In this document: one piece after another, positions 21,301 to 32,549 of the stretch
Numbering within the stretch: position 1 is the stretch's first letter
How the letters are laid out: every line of letters starts with the position of its first letter
Source of the DNA: Saposhnikovia divaricata
Lineage: Eukaryota; Streptophyta; Magnoliopsida; Apiales; Apiaceae
Length of the DNA stretch: 64,000 nucleotides
Reading direction: 5' to 3'
Assembly: GCA_036435485.1 (NCBI GenBank)
Contig: CM071600.1
Coordinates: 47,861,546 to 47,925,545 of the forward strand
Notes under the pieces: model-generated
What the model was told of the DNA's origin: nothing
Seen by the model: only the letters and a program-made list of their open reading frames with translations
Databases searched by the model: none
Position numbers and translations under genes: made by a program

Positions 21301-21394
21301 AAAAGTTTTACAATTTAAGAATGTTAAGCTTTTTAGGTGGTTGTATATAAAAATGAATTCTCAATTTTTTAGTGTATTGTTTTCATTTTCCATT
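21301..21394 (+). other. 3' UTR / downstream flank of SWEET
   Basis: AT-rich sequence between the duplicated end of the coding region and a MITE. It probably holds the polyadenylation site, but no signal is clear enough to fix. Confidence 0.35.
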
Positions 21395-21712
21395 GGCCCT
21401 ATTTGGCAATTAGCGGATAGCGGTTAGTTGTAGCGGATTGAATTAGCTGTTTTGACTGGCGGATTTAAATTAACTGTTTTGAATAAAAGTGTTTGGTAAA
21501 TAGCTTTTTAAGTAACTTTTTGTGACACATAACAAACCTCTAATTAAAAAAGCTCATAAAATGAGTTTTTTCAAAATTAGTTTTTTGATCCCAAACCTCT
21601 AACTCAAATCTCTAACAACCAAATACTCACATTAGAGATTTCATTTGGTTAAACCTCTAATTTATCCCAAACCTCTAATTTCACCACAAACTTCTAACTT
21701 TCAAACACCCCC
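21395..21712. mobile_element. MITE-like element downstream of SWEET
   Basis: The left end GGCCCTATTTGGCAATTAG is loosely mirrored by GGGGGTGTTTGAAAGTTAG read inward from the right, and ATT flanks both ends (21392-21394, 21713-21715). Internal words such as AACCTCTAA and TTTGGTTA recur in both orientations. The family is uncertain because the target triplet is not the usual TAA. From here to 22290 I see no gene. Confidence 0.45.
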
Positions 21713-22289
21713 ATTGTGTTTGTCTTTGATTTTGGTTTTGGTTTGTGAGTTGGTGAAAGAATAATAGTACAATGTAGTATGTATATTGTTAGTGTGAAGG
21801 AAAATTGTGAAAATAATTGCCAGAAGAACTTATGTCATGGCTAATGTAGCTTGAGTGGATTCAATAGATTGATTCGTCTGTTGAAAACTTTGGATATATA
21901 TATTTATGGGATGGAGGAAATAATATTTTATTAAGTAGGATGATCATACTGAAAATCAAATCAATAAATTTTCTATATTTTTGTTTTAATATAATAGTAT
22001 GGATAATATTGGTTCGAATCTCCTCTTGCAAGTTTGTTGCTACGATGTCGGAAAACTGGAGCAAAAATTACAATTTTTTAAGTTCTTGTACAGTTGTACT
22101 ATAGATATTCAGGAATGAGGCGAAAAAACTGAAACCGAAAAGTTAATAAAAAATTAATGAAGCACATCAGTAAAAATCAAATGAAAGACCAGATTGAAAA
22201 ACTGACATTAATGGTTCAAAAGTCTTTAATCAAAATCGAATCAAAATTTACTGAACCGTTATATTATCTTTATATATTACATATATTAG

Positions 22290-22530
22290 ATGATAACCAG
22301 TGCGAAGCATGGGCTCGGGGATTTTTTTTTTTGTCAAGAATATACATTCTCGCATATGAATTGTATCGAAATACAATACCAGCATAACCGGAGAAAGGGG
22401 TTTAGTTTTTTTTTTTTCAATAAAGTTTATCATCTAATCGAAGGGCATGCATAGATGTCCTCGGAAATTTAGATAATAAGACTTTAAAGTCCGAAAAGAG
22501 ACTTCCCTCGGAAATTTAACCGAAGGGGAT
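22290..22530. repeat. Dispersed repeat, copy 1
   Basis: From a GC-rich GCGAAGCATGGGCTCGG word through ATGAATTGTATCGAAATA and the block TCTAATCGAAGGGCATGCAT to TTTAAAGTCCGAAAAGAGAC. It matches 26699-26960 in the same order and orientation with much divergence. Family unknown; the hairpin-like GCGAAGC start could be a decayed Helitron 3' end. Confidence 0.45.
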
Positions 22531-22950
22531 TTATGTTAATTAATTACTAATTTTTATTTAATTAAATATTTATAAAATTATATTATAAAATTATAAAAAG
22601 AACTATGTTATTTGCATAAAAAATTTATGCGATTAACAAACTATAAACTTATATTGTTTAATAAAAGTGCATGGAAATACGTTTCGGTTGTTTTCATTGA
22701 AAAATCGTAATCTTTTTTTTTTTAATTCTAAGTTATAATAAAAAAAATTGCTAATACAATATAAGAAGGGTGAAAAACCAGAATACCCACATTTTAATTC
22801 AGGGTGCCCAAAATACCATGCGCTGCAAACGTCCGCCCAAAATACCCACCGACCACGCAACACACAAATGCGTACAGGGGCTACGCATTCTGGTATTGCG
22901 TGGTTTCTGTATACGCATGTGGTAATGGCAAACTTCATTTATGCATTTGT

Positions 22951-23032
22951 GAACAGTAACCCCGTATACGCATGTTGGACATGCGTGTTAGACGATACGC
23001 ATGTCAAACATGCGTATACGAGGTTACTGTTC
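22951..23032. repeat. 82-nt near-perfect inverted repeat (hairpin)
   Basis: Two 36-base arms, starting GAACAGTAACC and containing CGTATACGCATGTT, pair with only two mismatches around a 10-nt loop (22987-22996). It sits inside the palindrome-rich Mutator-like element. The geometry is what a MITE-derived small-RNA precursor would have; expression is not shown. Confidence 0.85.
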
Positions 23033-23421
23033 ATCGTCTCCTACAGCAGCAACGGAGGCGATTCACGACGAACTTTTGACCACAACTTCCGTCCTTTTCA
23101 AGCATATATCAATTGCATCCTATACACCAAAAAGATCGCCTTACTCTCCTCTACACACCTATGTTCTTAGATTTTTGTTTCTTTTGCCGAAATCGAAACC
23201 CCCAAAATCAAGCCTCGTTTTCCGATTAGCTCTCCGGCAAGCCTAAATACGCCCCTGCGGGGCCAAATCTCGACAAATGAATCGGGAAAAATGTAGAGCA
23301 AGGTCTGGGAATCATTATTATGTCCTCAAACTGACTGGAAGTGGCTTGTTATGTCATAACGGGTAGTGGCGATTTCGATCGCGATTTTTCTCTCACCTGA
23401 GCTCCGGAGCTGAATGTGAAA

Positions 23422-23445
23422 CAATGACGTCATATGACGTCATTG
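23422..23445. promoter_or_regulatory. Perfect 24-bp palindrome holding two TGACGTCA sites
   Basis: TGACGTCA at 23425-23432 and again at 23435-23442 lie within one fully symmetric 24-bp sequence. TGACGTCA is the core bound by TGA-type and related plant bZIP factors. The next 75 bases are a run of three GCATTC/GAATGC-type palindromes. Confidence 0.7.
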
Positions 23446-23618
23446 CGCATTCCTGGAATGCGTGACTTGAGATACGCATTCTTGGAATGCGTATCCCAGG
23501 CCGCGCATTCTCATGATGCGTAATCCGTGGTCAAAAAGGGCGGATGTCAGCGCCAAACAGTATTTTGGGCAGTTGGTTCCCAAAAATTGTGTATTTTGGG
23601 CAATTTCTCATATAAGAA

Positions 23619-24000
23619 TTATAATTATAATAAGATTTCAATTTTATTATGTTTTTAAAAAAAATAACATATAATCGCAGGAAAGATTATTCTAGAGTAG
23701 TGTGTAGAAACATGTTCTAGTTGTTCTTCCTGAAAAATCTTTTGGAGAAATGGTCGTATTATTTTTTGATTCTAAATTATGATAAAAAAATTGTATTATA
23801 ATTATAATAGTATTTCAATTTTATTATTTTCGTTAAAAAATAACATAGAATTATAAGGAAAATATGATTCTAGGGGTGAAACTATTTTTTTTTATTTAAA
23901 GTTGTAATAAAAGAATTATAATTTATAGTAGGATTTCTATTTTATTTAAAAAATAACATAGAATTATATTAGAAATATGATTGTAGGGGTGAAACCAAAA
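23619..24000. repeat. Degenerate tandem repeats interrupted by the Mutator-like element
   Basis: About three copies of an AT-rich unit carrying ATTATAATTATAATA, TTTCAATTTTATTA and AAAAATAACATAGAATTAT, and, in two copies, ATATGATT.TAGGGGTGAAAC. Part of another copy (TTCTAAGTTATAATAAAAAAA) lies on the far side of the element near 22725, so the MITE landed inside this array. Confidence 0.55.
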
Positions 24001-24203
24001 TACACTGCGAACCAAAAGTGGTACCGTTAAAAGGGTGTTTCGCTTATTAATAAAAGTTAAGTTATAGATTATTATAATAACTCCGAAAAAATTGATTTAA
24101 ATATTTATTAGATAAATATTTACTTTACATCAGTATAAATAATTAATATTATATATTATTATAAATTCGATAAGATCAATATTGAATTAGTTATAATAAA
24201 TAA

Positions 24204-25297
24204 GGGAAAATAAATTCTTTCGTCCCTGAACTATTCCGATTTTATTGTTTTAGTCCCTGAACTAAAGATTCCGTATTTTACGTAATTAAACTTTTGAATT
24301 TTTCTGGTTTAGGTCCCTCCGTTAAAAAATTCTAACGGACGTTAGATCTTGATGACGTGTCACGTATGTGGAAAACAAATTTTTAGTTTAAGTCCCTAAA
24401 CCTTTCAATTTTCTGATTTAGGTCCTTAGAAATTAAAATTTTAAATTTCAGGAACAAAATAATTGAATTTTTTTAAATTTTAAACATAAAATTAAACATG
24501 AAAATTTATACTTTAAACATAAAAATTGAATATAAAATTTTAAACATAAAAATTGAATATATGAAATTGAACATAAAAACTGAACATAAAATTTATATTT
24601 TAAACATAAAAATTGAACATAATAATTTAAATTTTACATTGAATATTTGTAATTATATTTTATCTTGAGATTCTGAATGTTTCCATTGGAATAATAATTA
24701 TTAAAGCTATCAATAAATTAAAGATAGCTTTATGAGATTTGCGTGGATTGTAAAATCATCCAAATCTGATTTCTAGATCTCAATATAGAGCTCAAATAGT
24801 AAATATGATTTTTTTAATACTAATAAAAAAATAAATAAAATTCAGTTCTAATACAACCTTTTTTAAATATATCCTTTTCAGATTATAATTTTCTTTTTAA
24901 AATTCAATTATAATACAACCTTTTTTAATTATATCCTTTTTAGATTATAATTTTCTTTTTAAAATTCACTTATAATACAACCTTTCTAATTATATTCTTT
25001 TTAGATTATAATTAATTTTTAATGTGATCTAATCTTGATCGTCTATTTTTAATCCAACGGATCATATGATTTTGGTAGTACCGTGACCAGACCAAAAATT
25101 TCAGGGATTTAAACCAGAAATTTGTATGCCACGTCAATGACATGTTATCAAGATTCTAACGTCCGTTAGAATCTTGATGACGGAGGGACTTGAATCAGAA
25201 AAAGTAATAATTTAGGGACCCAAAATACGGAATCTTTAGTTTAGGGATTAAAACAATAAAACCGGAATAGTTCAGGGACGAAAGAATTTATTCTCCC
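24204..25297. mobile_element. Mutator-like element with long inverted repeats (family A)
   Basis: 1094 bp flanked by TAATAAATAA (24194-24203 and 25298-25307). The two ends are inverted copies for roughly 150 bp, beginning GGGAAAATAAATTCTTTCGT and containing CGTCCCTGAACTATTCC. The centre is AT-rich with repeated AACATAAAATT and TATAATACAACCTTTTT words and no coding capacity. Confidence 0.82.
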
Positions 25298-25542
25298 TAA
25301 TAAATAACGGCTTTTAAATTTTTGTATAATAAATTTATTTCGATTGTTTGATACACACATGACATATTCTTGTTTTACATTGTTAGGGACGTATATATTT
25401 ATCGTATTTGTTATTTTATTTATGATAATAAAAATTACATCTAAACAAATAATTTTATGAAAATAATTTAGTTTGGTTCATGAATTTGAAATTGATTATC
25501 TCTTAACTTTTAATGTAATATAATTATTGACCTTAATTTAAT

Positions 25543-26308
25543 GGAAAAATCAATTGTTACGTCCCTGAACTATTTCGGTTTTTTAGTTCAGGTCCCTGAA
25601 CAAAAGATTCCTCATTTTGGGTCATTTAACTTTTCAAATATTTAGTTTAAGTCCTTCCGTTAATGAGAATCTTAACGTCCGTCAGAATCTCCGGCAACTA
25701 AAAAATTCCGGCCACATTCTTATTTCCGGCCAACAAAAATTTTACATAAAACTTTGATTTTCTTATATCAAATCGAAGCTTAAGCTTCGAGGAACTCATT
25801 GAAATCAACCAAATCACTAACCAATTTCCTGACTCGGAAAAATCAAAAAATGGCGACGATCCTCCGATTTCCGGCCAACACAAATCGTACATGAAAAATC
25901 ATAAAAAAAAATACCTACATACTCTACACTAGCAGATCTATCATCCTAGGCTATCATTAACATCAAAAGATCAACATATATAAATCATAGAAAATTCAAA
26001 TATAAATTAAAAAAATCAACTTTCAAAATAATTACCCTTTGATAAAAGTGATATAAGAGGATGAATCTATAGGTTGTGGGATTCAATTTGACTACTCAAG
26101 CTTCGAATTTGGACTCCAATAACACCTCTAAATCGTGGTTAATCCTCAAGAACACTAGAAACACTATTTAAAGATTCTGACGGACGTTTAACGGAAGGAC
26201 TTGAACTAAATAACGGAAAAGTTAAAGGACCCGAAATGAGGAATCTTTTATTCAGGGACCTGAACTAAAAAACCGGAATAGTTCAGGGACGTATCAATTG
26301 ATTTCCCC
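25543..26308. mobile_element. Mutator-like element with long inverted repeats (family A relative)
   Basis: 766 bp flanked by TAATTTAAT (25534-25542) and AAATTTAAT (26309-26317), an 8-of-9 match. The inverted ends, about 130 bp, share the word GTCCCTGAACTATT and the order of blocks with the element at 24204-25297 but differ elsewhere, so the two are related families. No coding capacity. Sequence between the two elements (25308-25533) shows nothing. Confidence 0.78.
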
Positions 26309-26698
26309 AAATTTAATTCTACCAATGAAAATTAAATCAAAAAGTTATGCATGTATTGTTTCAGTGCAAGGTGGCAAATTAAATTAATATTCTAATTATA
26401 TAGATTTTTATATTATTAGGTTTTAATTTTAAAAAACGTTATTTAGTTATATTATATTTAAGATATTTTAAATTTTTTATTGTAAAAATTACATTCGTAT
26501 TGTAATTCTTATTTTTCATAATTATGATATTTTTAAGATTATTAAAATTCTTAATATATAATGAGAGTTTTATTCTAACTAATAATTCATGCAAATTATT
26601 TTAAATCATTTTTTAGGAAATTTTTAAAACACATATTAATTTTTATAAAAAATGAAAAGTAATATATCTATTTTTAATATTTAAAATTAAAATTTATT

Positions 26699-27060
26699 AA
26701 CTGCGCGAAACGCGGCTAAGTTGCATAATTAATTTTAAAAACTGGTAAAAGAGAATTTGTAAAACAGTTGTCAGGAGAGTATTTTATGGCTGGGGTAGTT
26801 GTTGGAGACTTCACACTTAGTATTTTTTTTTAACAAAGGGAAATTTAATGATTTATGAATTGTATCGAAATATGATATTTGTATAAAGGAGATTTTTAAT
26901 TCAAAAAAATTCATTATCTAACCGAAAGGCACGCATGTTGTCCCCGAATGTTTAGACAATAAAATCTTCAAGTCTGAAAGGAAGAGTTCCACGGCCTCAT
27001 TAAAACCCCACAATATCAATATCCTATGGAAAAAACCTCAAGGGTGAAAAATAGTGCCAT
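26699..27060. repeat. Dispersed repeat, copy 2
   Basis: Diverged counterpart of 22290-22530, beginning with the hairpin-like CTGCGCGAAACGCGG and continuing through ATGAATTGTATCGAAATATG, TCTAACCGAAAGGCACGCAT and a segment reading CCACGGCCTCATTAAAACCC. It extends about 100 bases further than copy 1. Family not identified. Confidence 0.45.
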
Positions 27061-27399
27061 CAAAATACAAATAATACATCATTTTACAAATTGATACTAA
27101 AAATAAGTAGAACTACTTGTTGCTTTTGTGAGTCCTCCATTGCTATCAGTTATTCCTGCATACTTGCTTTCTTTATTCTCTACCTCTTGGTTGCTCCGTT
27201 ACTTCCTTTTGAAATTCAATTTTGAATCTTTTTTATTGCTATTAAACATGCAGGTCAACCAACCAAACCCGACAAGAAAGAAATTAGTTTATGAATCGCT
27301 TCAACATAAGATTAAATATATTAAAAGTTATATGAATTTTGATAAAATGTGGTTCACTTCTAACCAAAGGGGGTATCTTTGGTTAGACATGTAAATCAA
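27061..27399. other. Intergenic, nothing recognised
   Basis: AT-rich sequence between repeats. An 88-codon ORF crosses it but has no recognisable domain, and no promoter or splice context supports it. Confidence 0.4.
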
Positions 27400-28012
27400 G
27401 ATCAATAAATTTTAATAAAATTAAATTGTATTTTAAAACTCTATATTTATAAAATAAATAATTGTCAATTACGAATATGACAAAAATAATAGTCATTTAA
27501 TTATGACCCAAATTGTCAAAGAAACGACATCAAAATTATCCCAAAATTGGTCAGAAAAGCCATCATATATGGCACACCTTCAGAGGCACAAAAAACCATA
27601 TAAAATGGTACAATAATCATGATTAATATTATAGAAAGTAACTGAAGTTTTTACAAGTAATGATTAATTTAAAAGAACCACTTTAAACAACTGTAAAATT
27701 TTAAAAAAGATCAATAAATTTTAATAAAATTAAATTGTATTTTAAAACTCTATATTTATAAAATAAATAATTGTCAATTACGAATATGACAAAAATAATA
27801 GTCATTTAATTATGACCCAAATTGTCAAAGAGATGACATCAAAATTATCCCAAAATTGGTCCGAAAAGCCATCATATATGGCACACCTTCAGAGGCACAA
27901 AAAACCATATAAAATGGTACAATAGTCATGATTAATATTATAGAAAGTAACTGAAGTTTTTATAAGTGATGATTAATTTAAAAGAACCACTTTAAACAAC
28001 TATAAAATTTTA
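27400..28012. repeat. Tandem duplication, two copies of a 309-bp unit
   Basis: Copies begin at 27400 and 27709 with GATCAATAAATTTTAATAAA and run to about 27708 and 28012. I count fewer than ten substitutions (for example GAAACGACATC against GAGATGACATC), so the duplication is fairly young. No coding capacity. Confidence 0.92.
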
Positions 28013-28592
28013 CCAAATTGAAAATTAAACGCTACATTGAATAATAGCAAATAAAGGGCATAAACGTAGCAAATAACATTTAAAAAGCAAAAATTAAGGA
28101 TTGATATTCAAAAATTTTAGTTGAAAAAATAAATGAAATCGATAAAACATAATTAACTCAACAATCCCGCAACGAAAACTCAATAACTCAGTTCACTGAC
28201 TCGACTCAAAAGTCAAAACAAAATTCGAACGAGTTAACTCAGTTACTCGGAGCAAAGAAACTCGTACTAAACCCAGAAAAACACAAAGAAGCGATTGATA
28301 CGATAAACAAACATCATAAACGAAATCAAAACATCTAAATGATTCAGACTCAAAATTCTAAACAACTTGGACTCAGACTCGACACACTCAATCAACACGC
28401 ACAAACCGAGTTTGAATTAATAGGACGAAGATTGATACGATAACCTTTGAATTTGGGTTTAAAATAATTTTTTTATAAACATTTCTAAAAAAAATCCACT
28501 CTTAAGTATTTTATGTAAAACAGAAATCATATTTATATATTTCTCTTGTTTTTGTTTTTGACGTGAAAATGCTGGATCAGATTTGTAACTTG
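28013..28592. other. Intergenic, nothing recognised
   Basis: AT-rich sequence with repeated GACTC/AACTC words in the middle (28190-28420). I saw no gene, RNA gene or transposon terminus. Confidence 0.4.
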
Positions 28593-28833
28593 TAGGGGTG
28601 AGCAAAAAAATCCGAAAACTGGATATCATTATTTTTTATCCGATATCCGATTAAAAAATCCAAAAATTTAGGATATCCGATCCGAAAAATTCGGACCGGA
28701 TATCCAATCCGATTTTTTAATAAATTCGGACACAGATCCAGATCACAAATTTACAAGATAGCGGATATCTGGATCCGATCTAGTTTTGTTATGTTTAATA
28801 GAAAAAAATTAATTATAAATATAATATATAACA
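28593..28833 (+). mobile_element. Left half of a non-autonomous hAT element, split by Copia-1
   Basis: TAGGGGTGAGCAAA at 28593 is a typical hAT terminus, followed by repeated GGATATCCGA and TCCGATATCC words that form the usual arm. The arm stops where the Copia-1 LTR begins at 28834. The other half should lie beyond the window, after the Copia-1 3' LTR. Confidence 0.6.
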
Positions 28834-29842
28834 TGTTAGGATTTATGGGTGATAGCTTAGAGACAACTTAACTAGTACTTAGTTTTATTTGTATAGACTA
28901 AGTAGAACATATTGTCACAACCATAGTGTGTCCTTGTAATCGAATAAACCACTGTCATGTAATAATTGTATCTCTTGGAAGAAGTTCATACATTTGTTCA
29001 AGCCTCAAGACATATGTAAGGAAGACAGAAAGAATAAATGTTACTGTGTTGTGACAGTAAGGTTACAAGAAGACAACATGTTGAAAAGTCACGACAGCAA
29101 GTTTTATCTGACAGCAACATTGGCGGAAGCATGAAGACAGCAACATTCTCACACTTTGACAGCAAGTTTGAAAGTCCTGACAGCATCATTGGCGGGGACT
29201 CATACTGTCATCCAAGGAACATTCTCATGACAGCAAACTTGACGTCAAAGGTTACTATCTCAATGAAATATTTGAATTGGGGATTTATCTCAGTCAAACC
29301 CGTGACAGTTTAGATGTTCAAGAAACAAATTTGCTGCATTTTGTCAAAGATTGTAGCAAACATACAAGACTACGACCGAAGCTTGAGAGATCACAAGACG
29401 AAGCTCGACAATTCAAGAGTATGACATTTAGAAAGAACCCATATTGCTTTATGCTTAATGATAGTCTGTTTGTATAGCATTTTGGGAAAGTCACATGGGT
29501 GTGCAATTTGTAAAGAGCTGCCACTTGAAAATGACAGCGGCTCCACAACCCATGTGACAGAGATGTTAGAGAAGATTAGTCTTTATAGATAAACATCTCT
29601 CATTCTTTCTGTAATCGATTCAAAAAGTCGAAGCTTGAGAAAATACTTTTTTTTCGAGGTTGTAGCAACACTTCACAAAATAAATAAAACATTTATTTTA
29701 TGAGAATATCTTGAGTTACTACTTGTGCTTGCATTTCTTGTATAGATAGTTTACAATCTTTATCATTGTTGTTGAGGTAAAGATTTGGAATTATCTATAT
29801 TGCATTCAACCCCCCCTTCTGCAATATACTCCGGGACCAACA
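28834..29842 (+). repeat. 5' LTR of Copia-1
   Basis: About 1009 bp from TGTTAGGATTT to ACCAACA. It contains nine TGACAG/CTGTCA words, most of them in 29052-29308, and a TATA-like CTTTATAGATA near 29581. The end is set by the PBS three bases downstream and the terminal CA. Confidence 0.88.
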
Positions 29843-29844
29843 AC

Positions 29845-29856
29845 TGGTATCAGAGC
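29845..29856 (+). other. Primer-binding site of Copia-1 (initiator Met tRNA)
   Basis: TGGTATCAGAGC is the standard plant retrotransposon primer site complementary to the 3' end of initiator tRNA-Met. It lies just after the LTR and before the gag ATG at 29884. Confidence 0.93.
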
Positions 29857-29883
29857 AACAGATTGACATACTAATCTGAGATC

Positions 29884-32507
29884 ATGATGAGTATACAGAA
29901 GTCAAGTGGTATCAAGATTCCAGTATTTGATAAAGTGAACTACAATTTTTGGAAAAGAAAAATCTTATTATTTATCAAAGCTACACATCCACTATATTTG
30001 GGAATTCTCGAGAATGGCCCCTTCATTCCGAAGAAAGAAGTAGTTGCTACCACTGTGAATGGTGAAGTAATTCCAGCTCATTGGGTTGCTAAGAGACCCT
30101 CAGAATACACGGAATCTGAGAAAGAAAAGGTAGCCTTGGATGACTACTTACAACTCATCTTACTTGACTCTCTCACACTGGACAAAGTCATGTGTGGAAA
30201 TGTTATGGGATGCTCATCTGCTAAAGAGCTGTGGAGCAAGATAGAGTTGCTGTGCGAAGGAAGTGAAGAGGTTAGAGAAAACCAAAGACAAATTCTTGTA
30301 TCACAATATGAAGCTTTTATGGCTAAGCCTTGTGAAGAGCTCACTCACATGTTTTAAAGATTCAGTAAGCTAATAGCTGAATTACAAATTTATGGAAAGT
30401 TCTATGACAAAAAGGAGATTAATGTCAAGTTTCTGCTCACTCTTCCTGAGCACCTTGAGCACAAAGTCAATGCCACAAGAGAAGGAAGAAACTTGAATGA
30501 TGTTTCTCTTGAGACCCTTTATGGTGTACTTAAGTCATATGAACTTGAACTCTTTCAGAAGAGAGCTATTCAAACTGGAGCCAAAGGAAAGATGGCAACC
30601 ATGTCTGGTTCCCTTGTAGCTCAAGAGCCACTTGTTTCTCTGCCAAGTGAACCCTCACAAAGTTCACAGTCAACACAAGTGCCATCTCTGAAGATTGAGG
30701 AGGTGTTGGATGATGAGGAGAAAGTGGTTCTGCAGCTCAAAGATGTTGAAGATGAAGACTTCTATTCATTAGAAGAGATTAAAAGCATGGATAATCCAAC
30801 CATGGCATATATGGCTAAAAGATTTAAAAATATAAAGTTCAGAAGAGATAAGCCATATAAGCCACAGGGTCAGACATCTAAGTTCAACAAGGGAAACTCT
30901 TCAAAAGCTGCTGGTGGTGTCACAAGAGGAGGATACAAGATAGGAATGGTGGATAGGTCAAAGTTCTGATGTTACAACTGCAATGAGCTAGGTCATTTTG
31001 CCACAGAGTGCAGAAGGCCAAAACAGAATCAAAGAATGGAGAAATGATCTGGAAGTCAGTTTAAAAGAAATCAAGAAAGAGCCTATATGGCTGAAGGAAA
31101 ATGCTGGGATGACTCTGATGATGAGGAAGAAGAAGAATTTGTAAATCTAGCTCTCATAGCTAGATCTGATGATAAAGCATCAAGTTCCTCAAATCAGGTA
31201 CCATCTCTCATTTTACTTTATATGTCTAAAACTGAGTATAAGCAAACTATTGAAGAAGTAAGTGCTGAGATGTTTAACATTCATGTTAGTTTATCTGCTG
31301 CTAATGAAGAAATTGTTAAGTTAACTGAACAGAATGAAACACTCAAATCTGAGAATGAAATGCTCTTGGTAAAAACCAGTCCATTAGATTCACTAGCTCA
31401 AGAAAATGATAGACTAAAAAATGATATTGTCTGTGCTAAGGAGATAGAAGAATTCCTAAGAAATCAAATTGCTGAAAATGAATTTAAGCTTAAGGCCTTT
31501 AGAAATCCTTCTAAGTTAGTTCAGCATTATCATGAGAATGACACTGAGAACCAAAAGGTTGGAATATTTTTCGACTATGGTAGGAGGCCTGGTAAGGCAA
31601 CTGTGATTGATGATTGTTCAGATGGTGATGCTATCAAACCTCATATTCTCAAGAAAGTTTGTAAGTCCATTTTCAAAACTGTTCAAGCTGATTTTGATGA
31701 GAATTCCTTGCTCATCAAACAAGAGCTTCGTGATGAAGATGAGTATATTGACAGCACATCTACTGAAAGGAAAGAAATTTTCAAAATCCCCACAACAGAA
31801 ACTTTACCAAGCAATCAGACAGAATGTTCTAAAGAAGCTGTCAACAAGGATAAGACAGAAACTTTCAAAAATACTGTCAAGAGAGTACCTAGGACAACAA
31901 CTTCCAAACCTACTATCAAGACAACAGGAATGAAAGGTACTGTCAAAGGTAACTCGATAGCAACTTCAGGACATACTGGCAACAGAGATGCTTACAAGCC
32001 TAGGAATAGGAATGGCAAGTTAGGAATTGAAAGAAAAATGGATATGCTTATGTCAAGAATGCCACTAGGAAGCTTTGCAATAATTGTGGATCCTCCCAAC
32101 ACTTAACACATGTTTGTAAGAAACCAAATGAGAACAAGGTTCATGCAACCAAGGTTAAAGGTAACTTACACAGTACCCCCATTATGCAAAGAACAATGAA
32201 TGTTTGTAGTAACATTGAATGCATGCCATGCAAAATCACTGCCATGAGTACATGTTTTAATCTGCCTATTCTATCTACTGAAACATGCTCCTATATGCAA
32301 ACTTTTGAGACTTTTGAGCCTGCCAATGTTGGTAAAAAGGCAGCTTCCACTGAGAAAAAGACCAAGTCTTATTCTAAAACTAAGTGGGTAGCAAAAGAAG
32401 TCAAACAGGATGATTCAAGTGTTGATTCGAATGTGATTAACAATGATATAAAATGTGATGCTATAACTGCAGGACCCAAAAAGGATTGGGTACCAGGTGC
32501 AAATTAA
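29884..32507 (+). pseudogene. Copia-1 gag, broken
   Basis: ATG at 29884 opens the gag frame. One frame carries it through stops at 30355 (TAA), 30967 (TGA) and about 31045 (TGA) to 32106, with a shift near 32100. Recognisable parts are an N-terminal SIRE-like gag region (about the first 270 codons), the zinc knuckle CYNCNELGHFATEC right after the 30967 stop, an acidic DSDDEEEEE stretch at about 31098-31137, and a Ser/Thr/Lys-rich tail leading to the protease. The two TGA stops fit CGA to TGA changes and the TAA fits CAA to TAA, the C-to-T decay expected of methylated DNA. Gag normally forms the virus-like particle; this copy cannot be made whole. Confidence 0.85.
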
Positions 32508-32549
32508 ATATCATCTGTTTTGCAGGGCAAGAAAAAGAAACAAGTCATA

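Larger units (their letters stand above)
22768..23609. mobile_element. Mutator-like MITE rich in palindromes
   Basis: 842 bp flanked by the 9-bp direct repeat ATATAAGAA (22759-22767 and 23610-23618). The ends are imperfectly inverted around CCAGAATACCCAC and GCCCAAAATACAC. It is GC-richer than its surroundings. It holds an 82-nt hairpin, a 24-bp palindrome of two TGACGTCA sites and at least four short palindromes of the form GCATTC..GAATGC. Translated ORFs across it are not convincing. Confidence 0.7.

Noticed and set aside
22748..23246. Overlapping ORFs of 140 and 81 codons in the palindrome-rich MITE
   Set aside because: They cross the MITE border and the 82-nt hairpin, with no recognisable domain.
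29845..29856. tRNA gene suggested by TGGTATCAGAGC (also at 53639 and, inverted, 41515)
   Set aside because: These 12-base words are retrotransposon primer-binding sites; no cloverleaf surrounds them.
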